Part shown: positions 1 through 8,492 of the stretch, piece after piece
Layout of the letters: every line of letters starts with the position of its first letter
Numbering within the stretch: the stretch's first letter is position 1
Assembly (NCBI GenBank): GCA_900544865.1
Contig: UQXA01000029.1
Location: 1 to 28,327 of the forward strand
Source of the DNA: an uncultured Collinsella sp.
Lineage (GTDB): Bacteria; Actinomycetota; Coriobacteriia; Coriobacteriales; Coriobacteriaceae
Direction: 5' to 3'
Length of the DNA: 28,327 bases
Notes under the pieces: generated by a model
The model's database searches: none
The model's input: only the letters and a program-made list of their open reading frames with translations
What the model was told of the DNA's origin: nothing
Made by a program: the position numbers and the translations under genes

Positions 1-49
1 ATCTACACAAGGCTATTCGTCGGCAGCGTCAGATGTGTATAAGAGACAG
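1..49 (+). other. Untrimmed Illumina P5 / Nextera read-1 adapter (artefact)
   Basis: Bases 1-8 are the end of the P5 flow-cell oligo (ATCTACAC), 9-16 are an 8-nt index (AAGGCTAT), and 17-49 match the Nextera read-1 transposase adapter, ending in the 19-bp Tn5 mosaic end at 31-49. Translation of the mosaic end gives the familiar artefact peptide MCIRDS. Genomic sequence begins at about base 50. Nothing biological should be annotated here, and the window starts at a contig end. Confidence 0.97.
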
Positions 50-99
50 TACTAATCCCCGCAGCGCACGCGAGCGGAAACAAACGCGAACGTCTGCCT

Positions 100-177
<78 letters not shown>

Positions 178-185
178 ACGCAATT

Positions 186-213
186 AAAGCCACATCTTCG
201 GACGTGGCTTTTT
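186..213 (+). terminator. Rho-independent terminator after tRNA-Asp
   Basis: GCCAC (189-193) pairs with GTGGC (204-208) around a TTCG-containing loop and is followed by TTTTT. It sits 8 bases after the tRNA CCA end. The A tract before the stem could also support termination on the other strand. Confidence 0.85.
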
Positions 214-331
214 GCGTTTGATGCACTTTGTTTTGATAGAACGATCGCCCTGGTGCATCTTCGCCCAGAACCCCCGCGCCTTCGGGAACGCAAGTAAAAT
301 CTAATGAGTATATCTGTCTGAACAACAGCTT

Positions 332-343
332 TGTTGCGCAACA
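332..343. promoter_or_regulatory. Perfect palindrome TGTTGCGCAACA, first copy
   Basis: This 12-bp perfect palindrome lies upstream of the -10-like box of the Rrf2-type gene and is identical to the copy at 8415-8426. Its location in promoter-type gaps suggests a transcription-factor site. Confidence 0.4.
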
Positions 344-376
344 CCTGTTCTACGAGACAGGGGGTTAGGTTATACT
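344..376 (+). promoter_or_regulatory. Putative promoter/operator of the Rrf2-type gene
   Basis: TATACT at 371-376 resembles a sigma-70 -10 box. The -35 position is poor, as is common for regulated promoters. The CCTGT-N8-ACAGG inverted repeat overlaps the -35 region and could be an operator, possibly autoregulatory since many Rrf2 proteins control their own genes. Only the sequence pattern supports this. Confidence 0.3.
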
Positions 377-536
377 AAATTGCACTGTGCGCCGCATCTG
401 ATGCATTTCGCTCCAAGCGCGGCACTCAGTGGATATCCGATTTACCATTTGGATGTCCTGGCGGTCATTTAGCGTCTCGACACAAGCTCGGCCCCGGAGC
501 TCGTTCGAGCTGTTCGTATTCCTTGAAAGGGGAAAA

Positions 537-1022
537 ATGGACATATCGAGGAAGACTGATTACGCCCTTCGTATGCTGGCGATGCTTGCCGAGGATCCGG
601 AGTGCTTGCTTTCTGTTCGCACCGCTGCCGAAGAGGTCAATGTTCCGTATTCGTTTGCCCGCTCGATTCAGCACGGTTTGGTCCAGGCCGGTATTGTGGA
701 GAGCCTGCGTGGCGTCCACGGTGGCATGCGTCTCAAGGTCAGTCCGGACGACGTCACTATCCGCCAGGTCGTCGAGGCCGTTCAGGGTCCTATGGTTATG
801 AACGATTGCACCGCGCCCGATGGTGACTGTGCGCGCATGGGCGCGTGCTGCTATCATCCCCTGTGGGCCGGAGCCCAGGCGTTGATGCGCGACTACCTCG
901 ATTCCGTTTCGCTCGGCGACATCGTCGCTCACCGCCAGTTCCCAGCCGTCGATCCCAAGTTCGCCGACCGCGAAGCGTTTCCCGAGTACGCCACCTGCGC
1001 GTGCGCTTACCGGGAGGAATAA
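537..1022 (+). CDS. Rrf2-family transcriptional regulator with a cysteine cluster
   Basis: This 161-aa protein has the Rrf2 layout: an N-terminal winged helix (about 1-80, opening with MDISRKTDYALRML) and a central cysteine cluster C91, C98, C104, C105 after the dimerisation helix. The C91-x6-C98-x5-C104 spacing resembles the cluster-ligating cysteines of IscR and NsrR, so an Fe-S sensor of redox, NO or Fe-S status is likely. Two further cysteines (C154, C156) lie near the C-terminus. ATG 537 was chosen because GAAAGGGG stands just before it and the family N-terminus begins there; the frame stays open upstream without homology. The MutY-like gene follows after 21 bases, so the two probably form an operon. 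The regulated pathway cannot be read from the sequence. Confidence 0.88.
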   Translation: MDISRKTDYALRMLAMLAEDPECLLSVRTAAEEVNVPYSFARSIQHGLVQAGIVESLRGVHGGMRLKVSPDDVTIRQVVEAVQGPMVMNDCTAPDGDCARMGACCYHPLWAGAQALMRDYLDSVSLGDIVAHRQFPAVDPKFADREAFPEYATCACAYREE

Positions 1023-1043
1023 CGCCGCATAAGGAGCATAGCC

Positions 1044-1949
1044 ATGATTCAGGACCCCTTTCGTTCGATGATTCGTTCGGAAGGGGTTCTGCGTTATCGC
1101 GACCTTCCGTGGCGCCGTACACGCGACCCGTACATCATTTGGCTTTCTGAGGTCATGCTGCAGCAAACACAGGTGCCGCGTGTGGAGGCGCGCATGCCGG
1201 TGTGGCTCGATCGTTTTCCGACTGTGCAGGCGCTTGCCCAGGCCGCGCCTTCCGATGTTTTGGACGCTTGGCAGGGCATGGGCTACAACCGACGCGCTCT
1301 GGCGCTTCACGGGGCCGCTCAGCGCGTTGTAGAGGACTGGGACGGGGAGTTTCCGCGTGAGACGCGTGACTTGGTCGCTCTGCCTGGTATTGGCCCGGCA
1401 ACGGCGCAGGGTATCCGTTCGTTTGCGTTTGATCTTCCGGGCGTGTATTTGGAGACCAATGTGCGCACGGTCTTTTTGCATCATTTCTTTCCCGATGTGC
1501 CGGCCGTTCCCGATCGCGAACTGGTGCCGCTGATCCAAGCTGCCTGTCCGGCGGTCCCCGGTGCGGCGGCGGACGAGATCGCGCCCTTTGCCGCGCCTCA
1601 AGACGATGCCGACACGCCGCGCGCGTGGTATTACGCATTGCTGGATTACGGCGCGTATCTTAAAAAGACACTGCCCAATCCGTCCAGGCGGTCGGCGGGC
1701 TATAGTCGTCAGTCCAAGTTTGAGGGCTCGCGCCGCCAAAAGCGCGCGCATATCGTGCGTATGTTGTTGGCAGCGCGCGATGGGCAGCCGGCGGGGATTA
1801 CGCTTGCTGATGCCGTGGTGGGCGTTAACGAGATGGAAGCGGCAGCCGGTCGCGGGCCGGTCGAGTGCGACTTGATCGCGGGCATTCTAGCTGACCTGGA
1901 GCGCGAGGGCTTTTGCCGAGCCGAGGACGATCGTTGGTTGAGTGTGTAG
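1044..1949 (+). CDS. MutY-like A/G-specific adenine glycosylase lacking the Fe-S cluster
   Basis: This 301-aa HhH-GPD protein probably removes adenine mispaired with 8-oxoguanine in base-excision repair. Residues 35-44 (SEVMLQQTQV) match the MutY signature with catalytic Glu36. The helix-hairpin-helix is LPGIGPATAQG (113-123), with no Nth-type lysine, as expected for a monofunctional MutY-like enzyme. The MutY motif LDGNV appears as LETNV (136-140), so the usual catalytic Asp is Glu137. After the HhH-GPD fold, the C-x6-C-x2-C-x5-C cluster of MutY/Nth is absent: the only cysteines are C168, C275 and C291. The NUDIX-like 8-oxoG-recognition domain is also missing and is replaced by about 60 residues that may form a small winged helix. 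ATG 1044 has AAGGAG upstream. The substrate is less certain than the fold. Confidence 0.82.
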   Translation: MIQDPFRSMIRSEGVLRYRDLPWRRTRDPYIIWLSEVMLQQTQVPRVEARMPVWLDRFPTVQALAQAAPSDVLDAWQGMGYNRRALALHGAAQRVVEDWDGEFPRETRDLVALPGIGPATAQGIRSFAFDLPGVYLETNVRTVFLHHFFPDVPAVPDRELVPLIQAACPAVPGAAADEIAPFAAPQDDADTPRAWYYALLDYGAYLKKTLPNPSRRSAGYSRQSKFEGSRRQKRAHIVRMLLAARDGQPAGITLADAVVGVNEMEAAAGRGPVECDLIAGILADLEREGFCRAEDDRWLSV

Positions 1950-2063
1950 CCCGCTCAAATCTGAAGAACGGGATTGTAAGGTTTAAATTCGCGGCTTGAG
2001 GGCATCCTAAAGACAAGGTCGCTCAAAGCCTATGGGCGGCACGTGTTGAAGGGAAGTACACCT

Positions 2064-2603
2064 ATGGATTTTGAGAATTCCCAAACCAAGAAGAACCTCG
2101 AGACCGCTTTTGCCGGTGAGTCCCAGGCACACACCAAGTATCGCTACTACGCATCTAAGGCCAAGAAGGATGGCTACGTTCAGATTTCGAATATCTTTGC
2201 CGAGACGGCGGGCAACGAGTCCGAGCACGCCAAGCTGTGGTTTAAGTATCTGCACGACGGCGCCGTTCCGGGCACTCTGGACAACCTGCGCGACGCCGCC
2301 GCGGGCGAGAACTACGAGTGGACCACGATGTACGACGAGTTCGCCAAGACCGCCGAGGAGGAAGGCTTTGCCGAGATCGCCGAGAAGTTCCGTGGTGTCG
2401 CCGCCGTCGAGAAGGCCCACGAGGAGCGCTACAACAAACTCGTCGAGCGCATCGAGTCGGGCGAGGTGTTTGAGCGTGAGGGCGTGAAGGTATGGAAGTG
2501 CCTGAACTGCGGGCACCTGCACGTTGGTGCCGAGGCGCCTGAGGTGTGCCCGGTGTGCAACCACCCCAAGGCGTACTTTGAGGAGCAGGTGGTGAACTAC
2601 TAG
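2064..2603 (+). CDS. rbr: Rubrerythrin (peroxide-reducing diiron/rubredoxin protein)
   Basis: This 179-aa protein is a classic rubrerythrin that reduces hydrogen peroxide in the cytoplasm of anaerobes. The four-helix diiron domain (1-about 135) carries candidate ligands E19, E52-x2-H55, E82/E85 in GENYE, and E116-x2-H119. The C-terminal rubredoxin domain has CLNC (146-149) and CPVC (162-165) for one mononuclear iron. Length and layout match the Desulfovibrio-type enzyme. ATG 2064 is preceded by GAAGGGAAG; an in-frame GTG at 2043 adds only seven unconserved residues. It stands alone, downstream of the Rrf2/MutY-like pair, which fits an oxidative-stress neighbourhood. No PerR-type box was recognised. 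Confidence 0.96.
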   Translation: MDFENSQTKKNLETAFAGESQAHTKYRYYASKAKKDGYVQISNIFAETAGNESEHAKLWFKYLHDGAVPGTLDNLRDAAAGENYEWTTMYDEFAKTAEEEGFAEIAEKFRGVAAVEKAHEERYNKLVERIESGEVFEREGVKVWKCLNCGHLHVGAEAPEVCPVCNHPKAYFEEQVVNY

Positions 2604-2626
2604 CGCTTGGCGCTGGCTGCTGCGGA

Positions 2627-2708
2627 GCGCAGGGCGGGGAAATACCTTTCCCTCTCGCTCACGGCTCCGCAGGGTCGCGCGAGGCAAAGGTATTTCCCCG
2701 CCCTGCGC
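2627..2708. repeat. Long inverted repeat (23-bp perfect arms)
   Basis: The left arm 2627-2649 and right arm 2686-2708 are exact reverse complements of 23 bases, starting GCGCAGGGCGGGG and ending CCCCGCCCTGCGC. The 36-base loop holds weaker self-complementarity. There is no T tract, so this is not a typical terminator. It lies 23 bases after the rubrerythrin stop and may be a dispersed palindromic repeat or an mRNA-stabilising hairpin. Confidence 0.85.
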
Positions 2709-2740
2709 CCCGGCGTTGGGTCGTTGCGTGCTCGCTACAG

Positions 2741-2791
2741 AAAAGCTGATATTAAAGTTTGTGTGCCGCCCCTTTTGGGGCGGCACGTTTT
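2741..2791 (+). terminator. Terminator hairpin, copy 1 of a duplicated cassette
   Basis: GTGCCGCCCC (2763-2772) pairs perfectly with GGGGCGGCAC (2777-2786) over a TTTT loop, followed by GTTTT. The leader AAAAGCTGAT...GTTTG is shared with the hairpin at 3511-3560. It probably ends the rubrerythrin transcript, and its symmetry would allow bidirectional action. Confidence 0.8.
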
Positions 2792-2879
2792 GTGTGGGGA
2801 TTGGTTGGGACGGTACCGTTCTTGGGTGGGGTACACTAGGTAGCGTTGGCTATTCGTTTCCTCTTGTGAGGTGTTGGTT

Positions 2880-3512
2880 ATGGGTAAGAAGTCTCGGGCT
2901 CGGGTTGCTGCGGCGGGGACTCGCAAGGATCCTGGTCGTCGGGTCCCTGAGGGCAAAAAGGCCGATCGTGCCGAGAAGGACAAGAAGGTCGGTGCACATG
3001 CTCATCCTGAGTGGGCGCCTCACCTCAATACGGCTAGCGAGGATCTGACTGCTAAGTTGTTTACTCTGGTCGAGGTTATCTTGGGCGTGGTGCCCGTGGT
3101 GGTCATTGGCTTGTTCTTGGCCTCGAAAGATGCCACGAGCGTGGATAAGCTCACCGATGTCTTTTCTCAGGACCCCTCGATGGTGGTTACGTTTATCTCT
3201 GCGTGCCTGCAGCCGTTTGTGGCGTACATGCTATACATGATTTATCGCAAATACTGCGAGGGCGATGCGGGCTTTGCCGCCGGAAACCTGATTGGGCTCT
3301 TGTGCTCCGAGATTTTGCTGCTCAATATTCCCGGCGTCATCGGCATGGGTATCTTGTTGTGGCGTGTTTGGCGCAACGTCGCTCCGCACTTTGAGAGCTG
3401 GCTGTTTGAGCGTCGCTTTGCGGGCGTACTGGCCGACATCGCCGGGTCGCTCGTGATTCTCGTCTTGGCATTTATGTGCACCACCGCCGCCCGAGGCCTT
3501 GCGGGAATGTAA
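2880..3512 (+). CDS. Hypothetical four-helix membrane protein
   Basis: This 210-aa protein belongs to no family I recognise. Residues 1-about 45 are strongly basic (many Lys/Arg) and probably cytoplasmic. Hydrophobic segments lie at about 60-81, 101-122, 135-163 and 181-203, suggesting four membrane spans with short loops. ATG 2880 was chosen because GAGGTG precedes it at 2868-2873; an in-frame GTG at 2871 lies within that ribosome-binding site. The gene is bracketed by two near-identical terminator cassettes (2741-2791 and 3511-3560), so it is probably transcribed alone. No catalytic motif is visible and no function is proposed. Confidence 0.75.
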   Translation: MGKKSRARVAAAGTRKDPGRRVPEGKKADRAEKDKKVGAHAHPEWAPHLNTASEDLTAKLFTLVEVILGVVPVVVIGLFLASKDATSVDKLTDVFSQDPSMVVTFISACLQPFVAYMLYMIYRKYCEGDAGFAAGNLIGLLCSEILLLNIPGVIGMGILLWRVWRNVAPHFESWLFERRFAGVLADIAGSLVILVLAFMCTTAARGLAGM

Positions 3513-3560
3513 AGCTGATAAGAAGTTTGCGTGCCGCCCCTATCGGGGCGGCACGTTTTT
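3511..3560 (+). terminator. Terminator hairpin, copy 2 of a duplicated cassette
   Basis: GTGCCGCCCC (3531-3540) pairs with GGGGCGGCAC (3545-3554) over TATC, followed by GTTTTT. The AAAGCTGATA leader before it and the GT-TGGGG tail after it match the copy at 2741-2791. It ends the preceding membrane-protein gene. Confidence 0.85.
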
Positions 3561-3813
3561 GTATGGGGTCCCGGTCTCCACAATTTTCGTCAAGCTTTTG
3601 GTTAGATTTTGGTTAGTTGGCGGGTTGGCGGAAGGGCGAAAGATCATTCGATAAAAAAGCTCAAAGAAAGTGCTGGTAGGGGAGTTGTTGAGGTTTTCGA
3701 CAGCTTTTGTCAACAAGAAACTTTGCAGCTATTGCTACGGATTGCGTTGCCGTGGCATTGGCGGTGCGGGATGCTGGGCGTAAGCGTCGAATGCTCCGAT
3801 TTTGGAGGCCAGC
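3513..3813. other. Intergenic region with tandem 11-bp repeats
   Basis: After the terminator, this 301-base gap holds two head-to-tail copies of TTTTGGTTAG at 3596-3605 and 3607-3616 (period 11), then a second short repeat TTGGCGGG-TTGGCGG. A promoter for the next gene presumably lies here, but no clear -35/-10 pair stands out. I see no gene. Confidence 0.5.
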
Positions 3814-4236
3814 ATGGATTTGTTTCTTGAGACTCCGCAGCAACAAGCTGAGCGCATGCTGCGTCAGCAGCAACGACTCATGGAGATGCAAATGCAGGGG
3901 GCGGCAGCCCAGCCCCCTGCGCAAAATGCCGCGCCTGCGGTTTCGCCTGCGAGCGAATCGGCACCAGAGGCCTATTCCGTACAGCAAGATTCATATGCGC
4001 AGGAGCTCGCGTTCGACAAGCGTCGTGCGCGTCGTCGCCGCGTGGGCCAGCGCCTGCGCACCTTGGCGATGATCGTGCTCATTCCGTTAGGACTCGCGGC
4101 GATTTTCTTGGTCTCGTATGCGCTCACCTGCATCCTCAACGGCGCCTCGCCCAGTGAAGTGCTCCAACATCTGTCAGCCCTCGGCCAGCGCCTAGGCGAT
4201 GTCATAACAACAATCTGCACCGGCTGGGAGAGCTAG
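3814..4236 (+). CDS. Hypothetical single-span membrane protein with Gln-rich N-terminus
   Basis: This 140-aa protein is not in any family I recognise. Residues 8-30 are rich in Gln, Met and Arg and could form a short coiled coil. Residues 31-60 are a Pro/Ala-rich linker and 69-82 a dense Arg cluster just before a single hydrophobic span (about 83-108). The Arg cluster suggests a cytoplasmic N-terminus, with about 30 C-terminal residues outside. ATG 3814 follows GGAGG at 3804-3808 with good spacing; the upstream TTG at 3802 falls inside that site. It precedes rmuC by 124 bases, and no functional link is evident. Confidence 0.7.
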   Translation: MDLFLETPQQQAERMLRQQQRLMEMQMQGAAAQPPAQNAAPAVSPASESAPEAYSVQQDSYAQELAFDKRRARRRRVGQRLRTLAMIVLIPLGLAAIFLVSYALTCILNGASPSEVLQHLSALGQRLGDVITTICTGWES

Positions 4237-4360
4237 CGTTTTAGCGTCCGCGGCTCTAAGAGAAATTTGTCTGCAAGGCAGTGGGTGATCCGTGCGTGTG
4301 GCGGGGTAAGATTGATCGCGGTTTTGATTGATGACCGATTGAGTCTGTTGGGCGGAGTCT

Positions 4361-5716
4361 ATGTCTGCTATTGATATCGTGCTTGTTGTGATCGCCTTGG
4401 TGGCGGTGGGGGTTGCTGTGGCTTGCGCCCTCCAACTCAAGAGCCTGCGTGCCGAGTTGCGGGAGCGTGGCGACAGTAGCGCGGAAACGCTGGCAGCACT
4501 CGAGCAGGCTAACAACGCGCTCGATGCCCTGAACGTCGCGCTGGCCGAAACCCGTCGCACGGCCAATGCAATCGCGCAGCAGCAGACGACCGATGCGGCC
4601 GTGGAGCAGCAACGTTACCTGACCATCGCGCGCGAGTTCTCGCAAGCCGGTGACCGGATGGATGACCTGCGCCGCGAGACCGCCCAACAGCTCGGCGCCA
4701 ATCGCGAGGGCATCGAGCATCGCCTGGACAAGGTGCGCGAGACGGTCGATGCCCAGCTGGGTGCCATCCGCAAAAACAACAACGTGCAGCTCGATCAGAT
4801 GCGCGCGACGGTGGACGAGAAGCTCTCTCGCACGCTCAACGATCGCCTGTCGGCATCGTTTAAGCAGGTGAGCGACCAGCTCGAAGCCGTCTACAAGGGC
4901 CTGGGCGATATGCAATCCATCGCCACCGGCGTGGGCGATCTTAAGCGCGTACTGGGCAATGTGAAGGCGCGTGGCATTTTGGGCGAGGTGCAGCTGGGTG
5001 CAATTCTGGCGGACATCCTTACACCCGACCAGTATCTGGAAAACGTCGCCACCAAGCCCGGCGCCTCGGAGCGCGTTGAGTTTGCCGTCAAGCTGCCGGT
5101 GGACGAGGGCGACCCCGTGCTGCTGCCGATTGACTCCAAGTTTCCGGGCGACGCGTACGAGCACCTGCTCGACGCGCAGGAGTCGGGCGATGCGGAGACC
5201 GTGGCGGCTGCGCGTAAGACGCTCGACACCATGGTCAAGCGCGAGGCCAAGGACATCTGCGAAAAGTACCTGAGCGTGCCGGCAACGACCAACTTTGGCA
5301 TCATGTTCGTGCCGTTTGAAGGACTGTACGCCGAGGTCGTCAGCCGCCCCGGGCTTATCGAGACCCTGGGCCGCGACTATCACGTCAACGTTGCCGGCCC
5401 TAGCACCATGGCGGCCATTCTCAACAGCCTGCAGATGAGTTACCAAACGTTTAAGCTGCAAAAACGTACCGACGACGTGCTGCGCGTGCTCTCCGCTGTC
5501 AAGGCCGAGCTGCCGCGCTATCAAAAGGCGCTGCGCCGCGCCCAGCAGCAGATCGAGACCGCGGGCAAAACGGTCGAGGGCATCATTACCACGCGCACCA
5601 ACGTCATGGAGCGCAAGCTCAAGGACATCGACGCGTTGGAAGACGCCGACCAAGCCGATGAGATCTTGGGACTCACGCCCGCGGGCCTTCCCACAGACCA
5701 AGAAGACGAGGACTAA
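4361..5716 (+). CDS. rmuC: RmuC-family DNA recombination protein
   Basis: This 451-aa protein has the RmuC layout: an N-terminal membrane anchor (about 3-25), a long coiled coil (about 25-190), then the RmuC nuclease-like domain (about 195-400). Landmarks are GILGEVQLGAIL, the DSKFPGDAY strand-turn and GPSTMAAILNSLQ, all typical of the family. E. coli RmuC limits inversions at short inverted repeats, and the domain belongs to the PD-(D/E)XK group, so action on DNA ends or cruciform structures is expected. That is of interest in a window with many palindromes. The C-terminus is acidic. ATG 4361 is preceded by a GGCGGAG stretch. It is separated from the ABC gene by a possible terminator. Confidence 0.93.
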   Translation: MSAIDIVLVVIALVAVGVAVACALQLKSLRAELRERGDSSAETLAALEQANNALDALNVALAETRRTANAIAQQQTTDAAVEQQRYLTIAREFSQAGDRMDDLRRETAQQLGANREGIEHRLDKVRETVDAQLGAIRKNNNVQLDQMRATVDEKLSRTLNDRLSASFKQVSDQLEAVYKGLGDMQSIATGVGDLKRVLGNVKARGILGEVQLGAILADILTPDQYLENVATKPGASERVEFAVKLPVDEGDPVLLPIDSKFPGDAYEHLLDAQESGDAETVAAARKTLDTMVKREAKDICEKYLSVPATTNFGIMFVPFEGLYAEVVSRPGLIETLGRDYHVNVAGPSTMAAILNSLQMSYQTFKLQKRTDDVLRVLSAVKAELPRYQKALRRAQQQIETAGKTVEGIITTRTNVMERKLKDIDALEDADQADEILGLTPAGLPTDQEDED

Positions 5717-5734
5717 TTGCAACAAGACGGCGGG

Positions 5735-5767
5735 GCGCCTGCGCAAGCGCGGGGCGCGGGCGTTTTT
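5735..5767 (+). terminator. Possible terminator after rmuC
   Basis: A GC-rich stem, GCGCCTGCGC with GCGCGGGGCGC (one bulge), at 5735-5757 is followed after five bases by TTTTT at 5763-5767. The gap between stem and T tract weakens the call. Confidence 0.4.
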
Positions 5768-5842
5768 CGCATCGTGCTTGCCTGAAGTGCACTTTAGTGT
5801 GCAACAATGGCGTTTCGCCCTATCAGACGCGAAAGGAAGCCC

Positions 5843-7645
<1,803 letters not shown>

Positions 7646-7708
7646 GGCCCCCGTACGTGGGACAATCGTTTCCGTGAAGTTATGTTTCTGCCGAGCCGAG
7701 GAGTCGTT

Positions 7709-8374
7709 ATGCCACGCGAGACCAATGCCGCCAAACGCGAACGCGCCATCGAGGTGTGCGAGCGCCTTAACCGTCGCTATGGCCCGGTCGAGTGCTTCTT
7801 GGACCACGAGAATCCCTTTAGGCTGCTCATCGCGGTACTGCTCTCGGCTCAGACGACCGACGCGCAGGTCAACAAGGTGACGCCCCAACTGTTTGCCCAG
7901 TGGCCCACGCCCGAGGCCATGGCCGGGGCAAGTGTGACCGACGTGGCGGACACCATTAAGTCACTCGGCTTTTATAAGAGTAAGGCCAAGCATGCCGTGG
8001 AGGCCGCGCAGATGATCGTTGCCGACTACGGCGGCGAGGTACCGGCCGACATGAAGGAGCTCGTCAAGCTGCCGGGCGTGGGGCGCAAGACAGCGAACAT
8101 CGTGCTCAACGTAGGGTACGGCATCGTGGAAGGCATCGCGGTGGATACGCACGTCAACCGCATCGCGCACCGCCTGATGCTGAGTCCCAAGACGCACGCC
8201 AAAGAGCCGCTCAAGACCGAGCAGGATCTGCTCAAGATTTTGCCGCACGAGTATTGGGAGTCGGTCAATCACCAGTGGATCACCTTTGGCCGCGAGATCT
8301 GCGACGCCCGCAAGCCCAAGTGCGACGAGTGCCCGCTGGCAGACCTTTGCCCCAGCGTGCGTGTGACGGGATAG
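7709..8374 (+). CDS. nth: Endonuclease III (DNA glycosylase/AP lyase)
   Basis: This 221-aa enzyme removes oxidised pyrimidines from DNA and cuts the abasic site. The helix-hairpin-helix LPGVGRKTAN (121-130) carries catalytic Lys127, and VDTHV holds catalytic Asp146. The Fe-S cluster ligands C198-x6-C205-x2-C208-x5-C214 are intact, in contrast to the MutY-like protein upstream. Length matches the family. ATG 7709 follows GAGGAG at 7697-7702; the in-frame ATG at 7682 would add nine unconserved residues. It starts 63 bases after the ABC gene and may share its transcript, although the functions are unrelated. Confidence 0.97.
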   Translation: MPRETNAAKRERAIEVCERLNRRYGPVECFLDHENPFRLLIAVLLSAQTTDAQVNKVTPQLFAQWPTPEAMAGASVTDVADTIKSLGFYKSKAKHAVEAAQMIVADYGGEVPADMKELVKLPGVGRKTANIVLNVGYGIVEGIAVDTHVNRIAHRLMLSPKTHAKEPLKTEQDLLKILPHEYWESVNHQWITFGREICDARKPKCDECPLADLCPSVRVTG

Positions 8375-8414
8375 GGCCCGGCACGTTTTGCCGGCACTCG
8401 AAGACGGCGACCAA

Positions 8415-8426
8415 TGTTGCGCAACA
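8415..8426. promoter_or_regulatory. Perfect palindrome TGTTGCGCAACA, second copy
   Basis: This 12-bp perfect palindrome is identical to the one at 332-343. It lies 67 bases upstream of the zinc-ribbon protein start and 40 bases after nth. It is a candidate operator; the binding protein is unknown. Confidence 0.4.
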
Positions 8427-8492
8427 CATTTGGGCTACGAAGGCTCAATATGATGGCGGCAGATACCGTTTGTTGTGAGGGGATGCCCGAAT

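Larger units (their letters stand above)
214..536. other. Intergenic region upstream of the Rrf2-type gene
   Basis: This 323-base stretch has no convincing gene. It holds a perfect 12-bp palindrome TGTTGCGCAACA at 332-343, a spaced inverted repeat CCTGT (344-348) / ACAGG (357-361), and a -10-like TATACT at 371-376. The rest (about 220-330 and 380-525) shows nothing recognisable. Confidence 0.6.

Noticed and set aside
465..1751. A 428-codon open frame on the minus strand
   Set aside because: It is antisense to the Rrf2 and MutY-like genes, which share a ribosome-binding site pattern and conserved motifs; the antisense protein is Arg/His-rich and unrecognised.
8388..8404. A small CCGGCA/TGCCGG hairpin after nth as a terminator
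   Set aside because: The 6-bp stem has no T tract after it.
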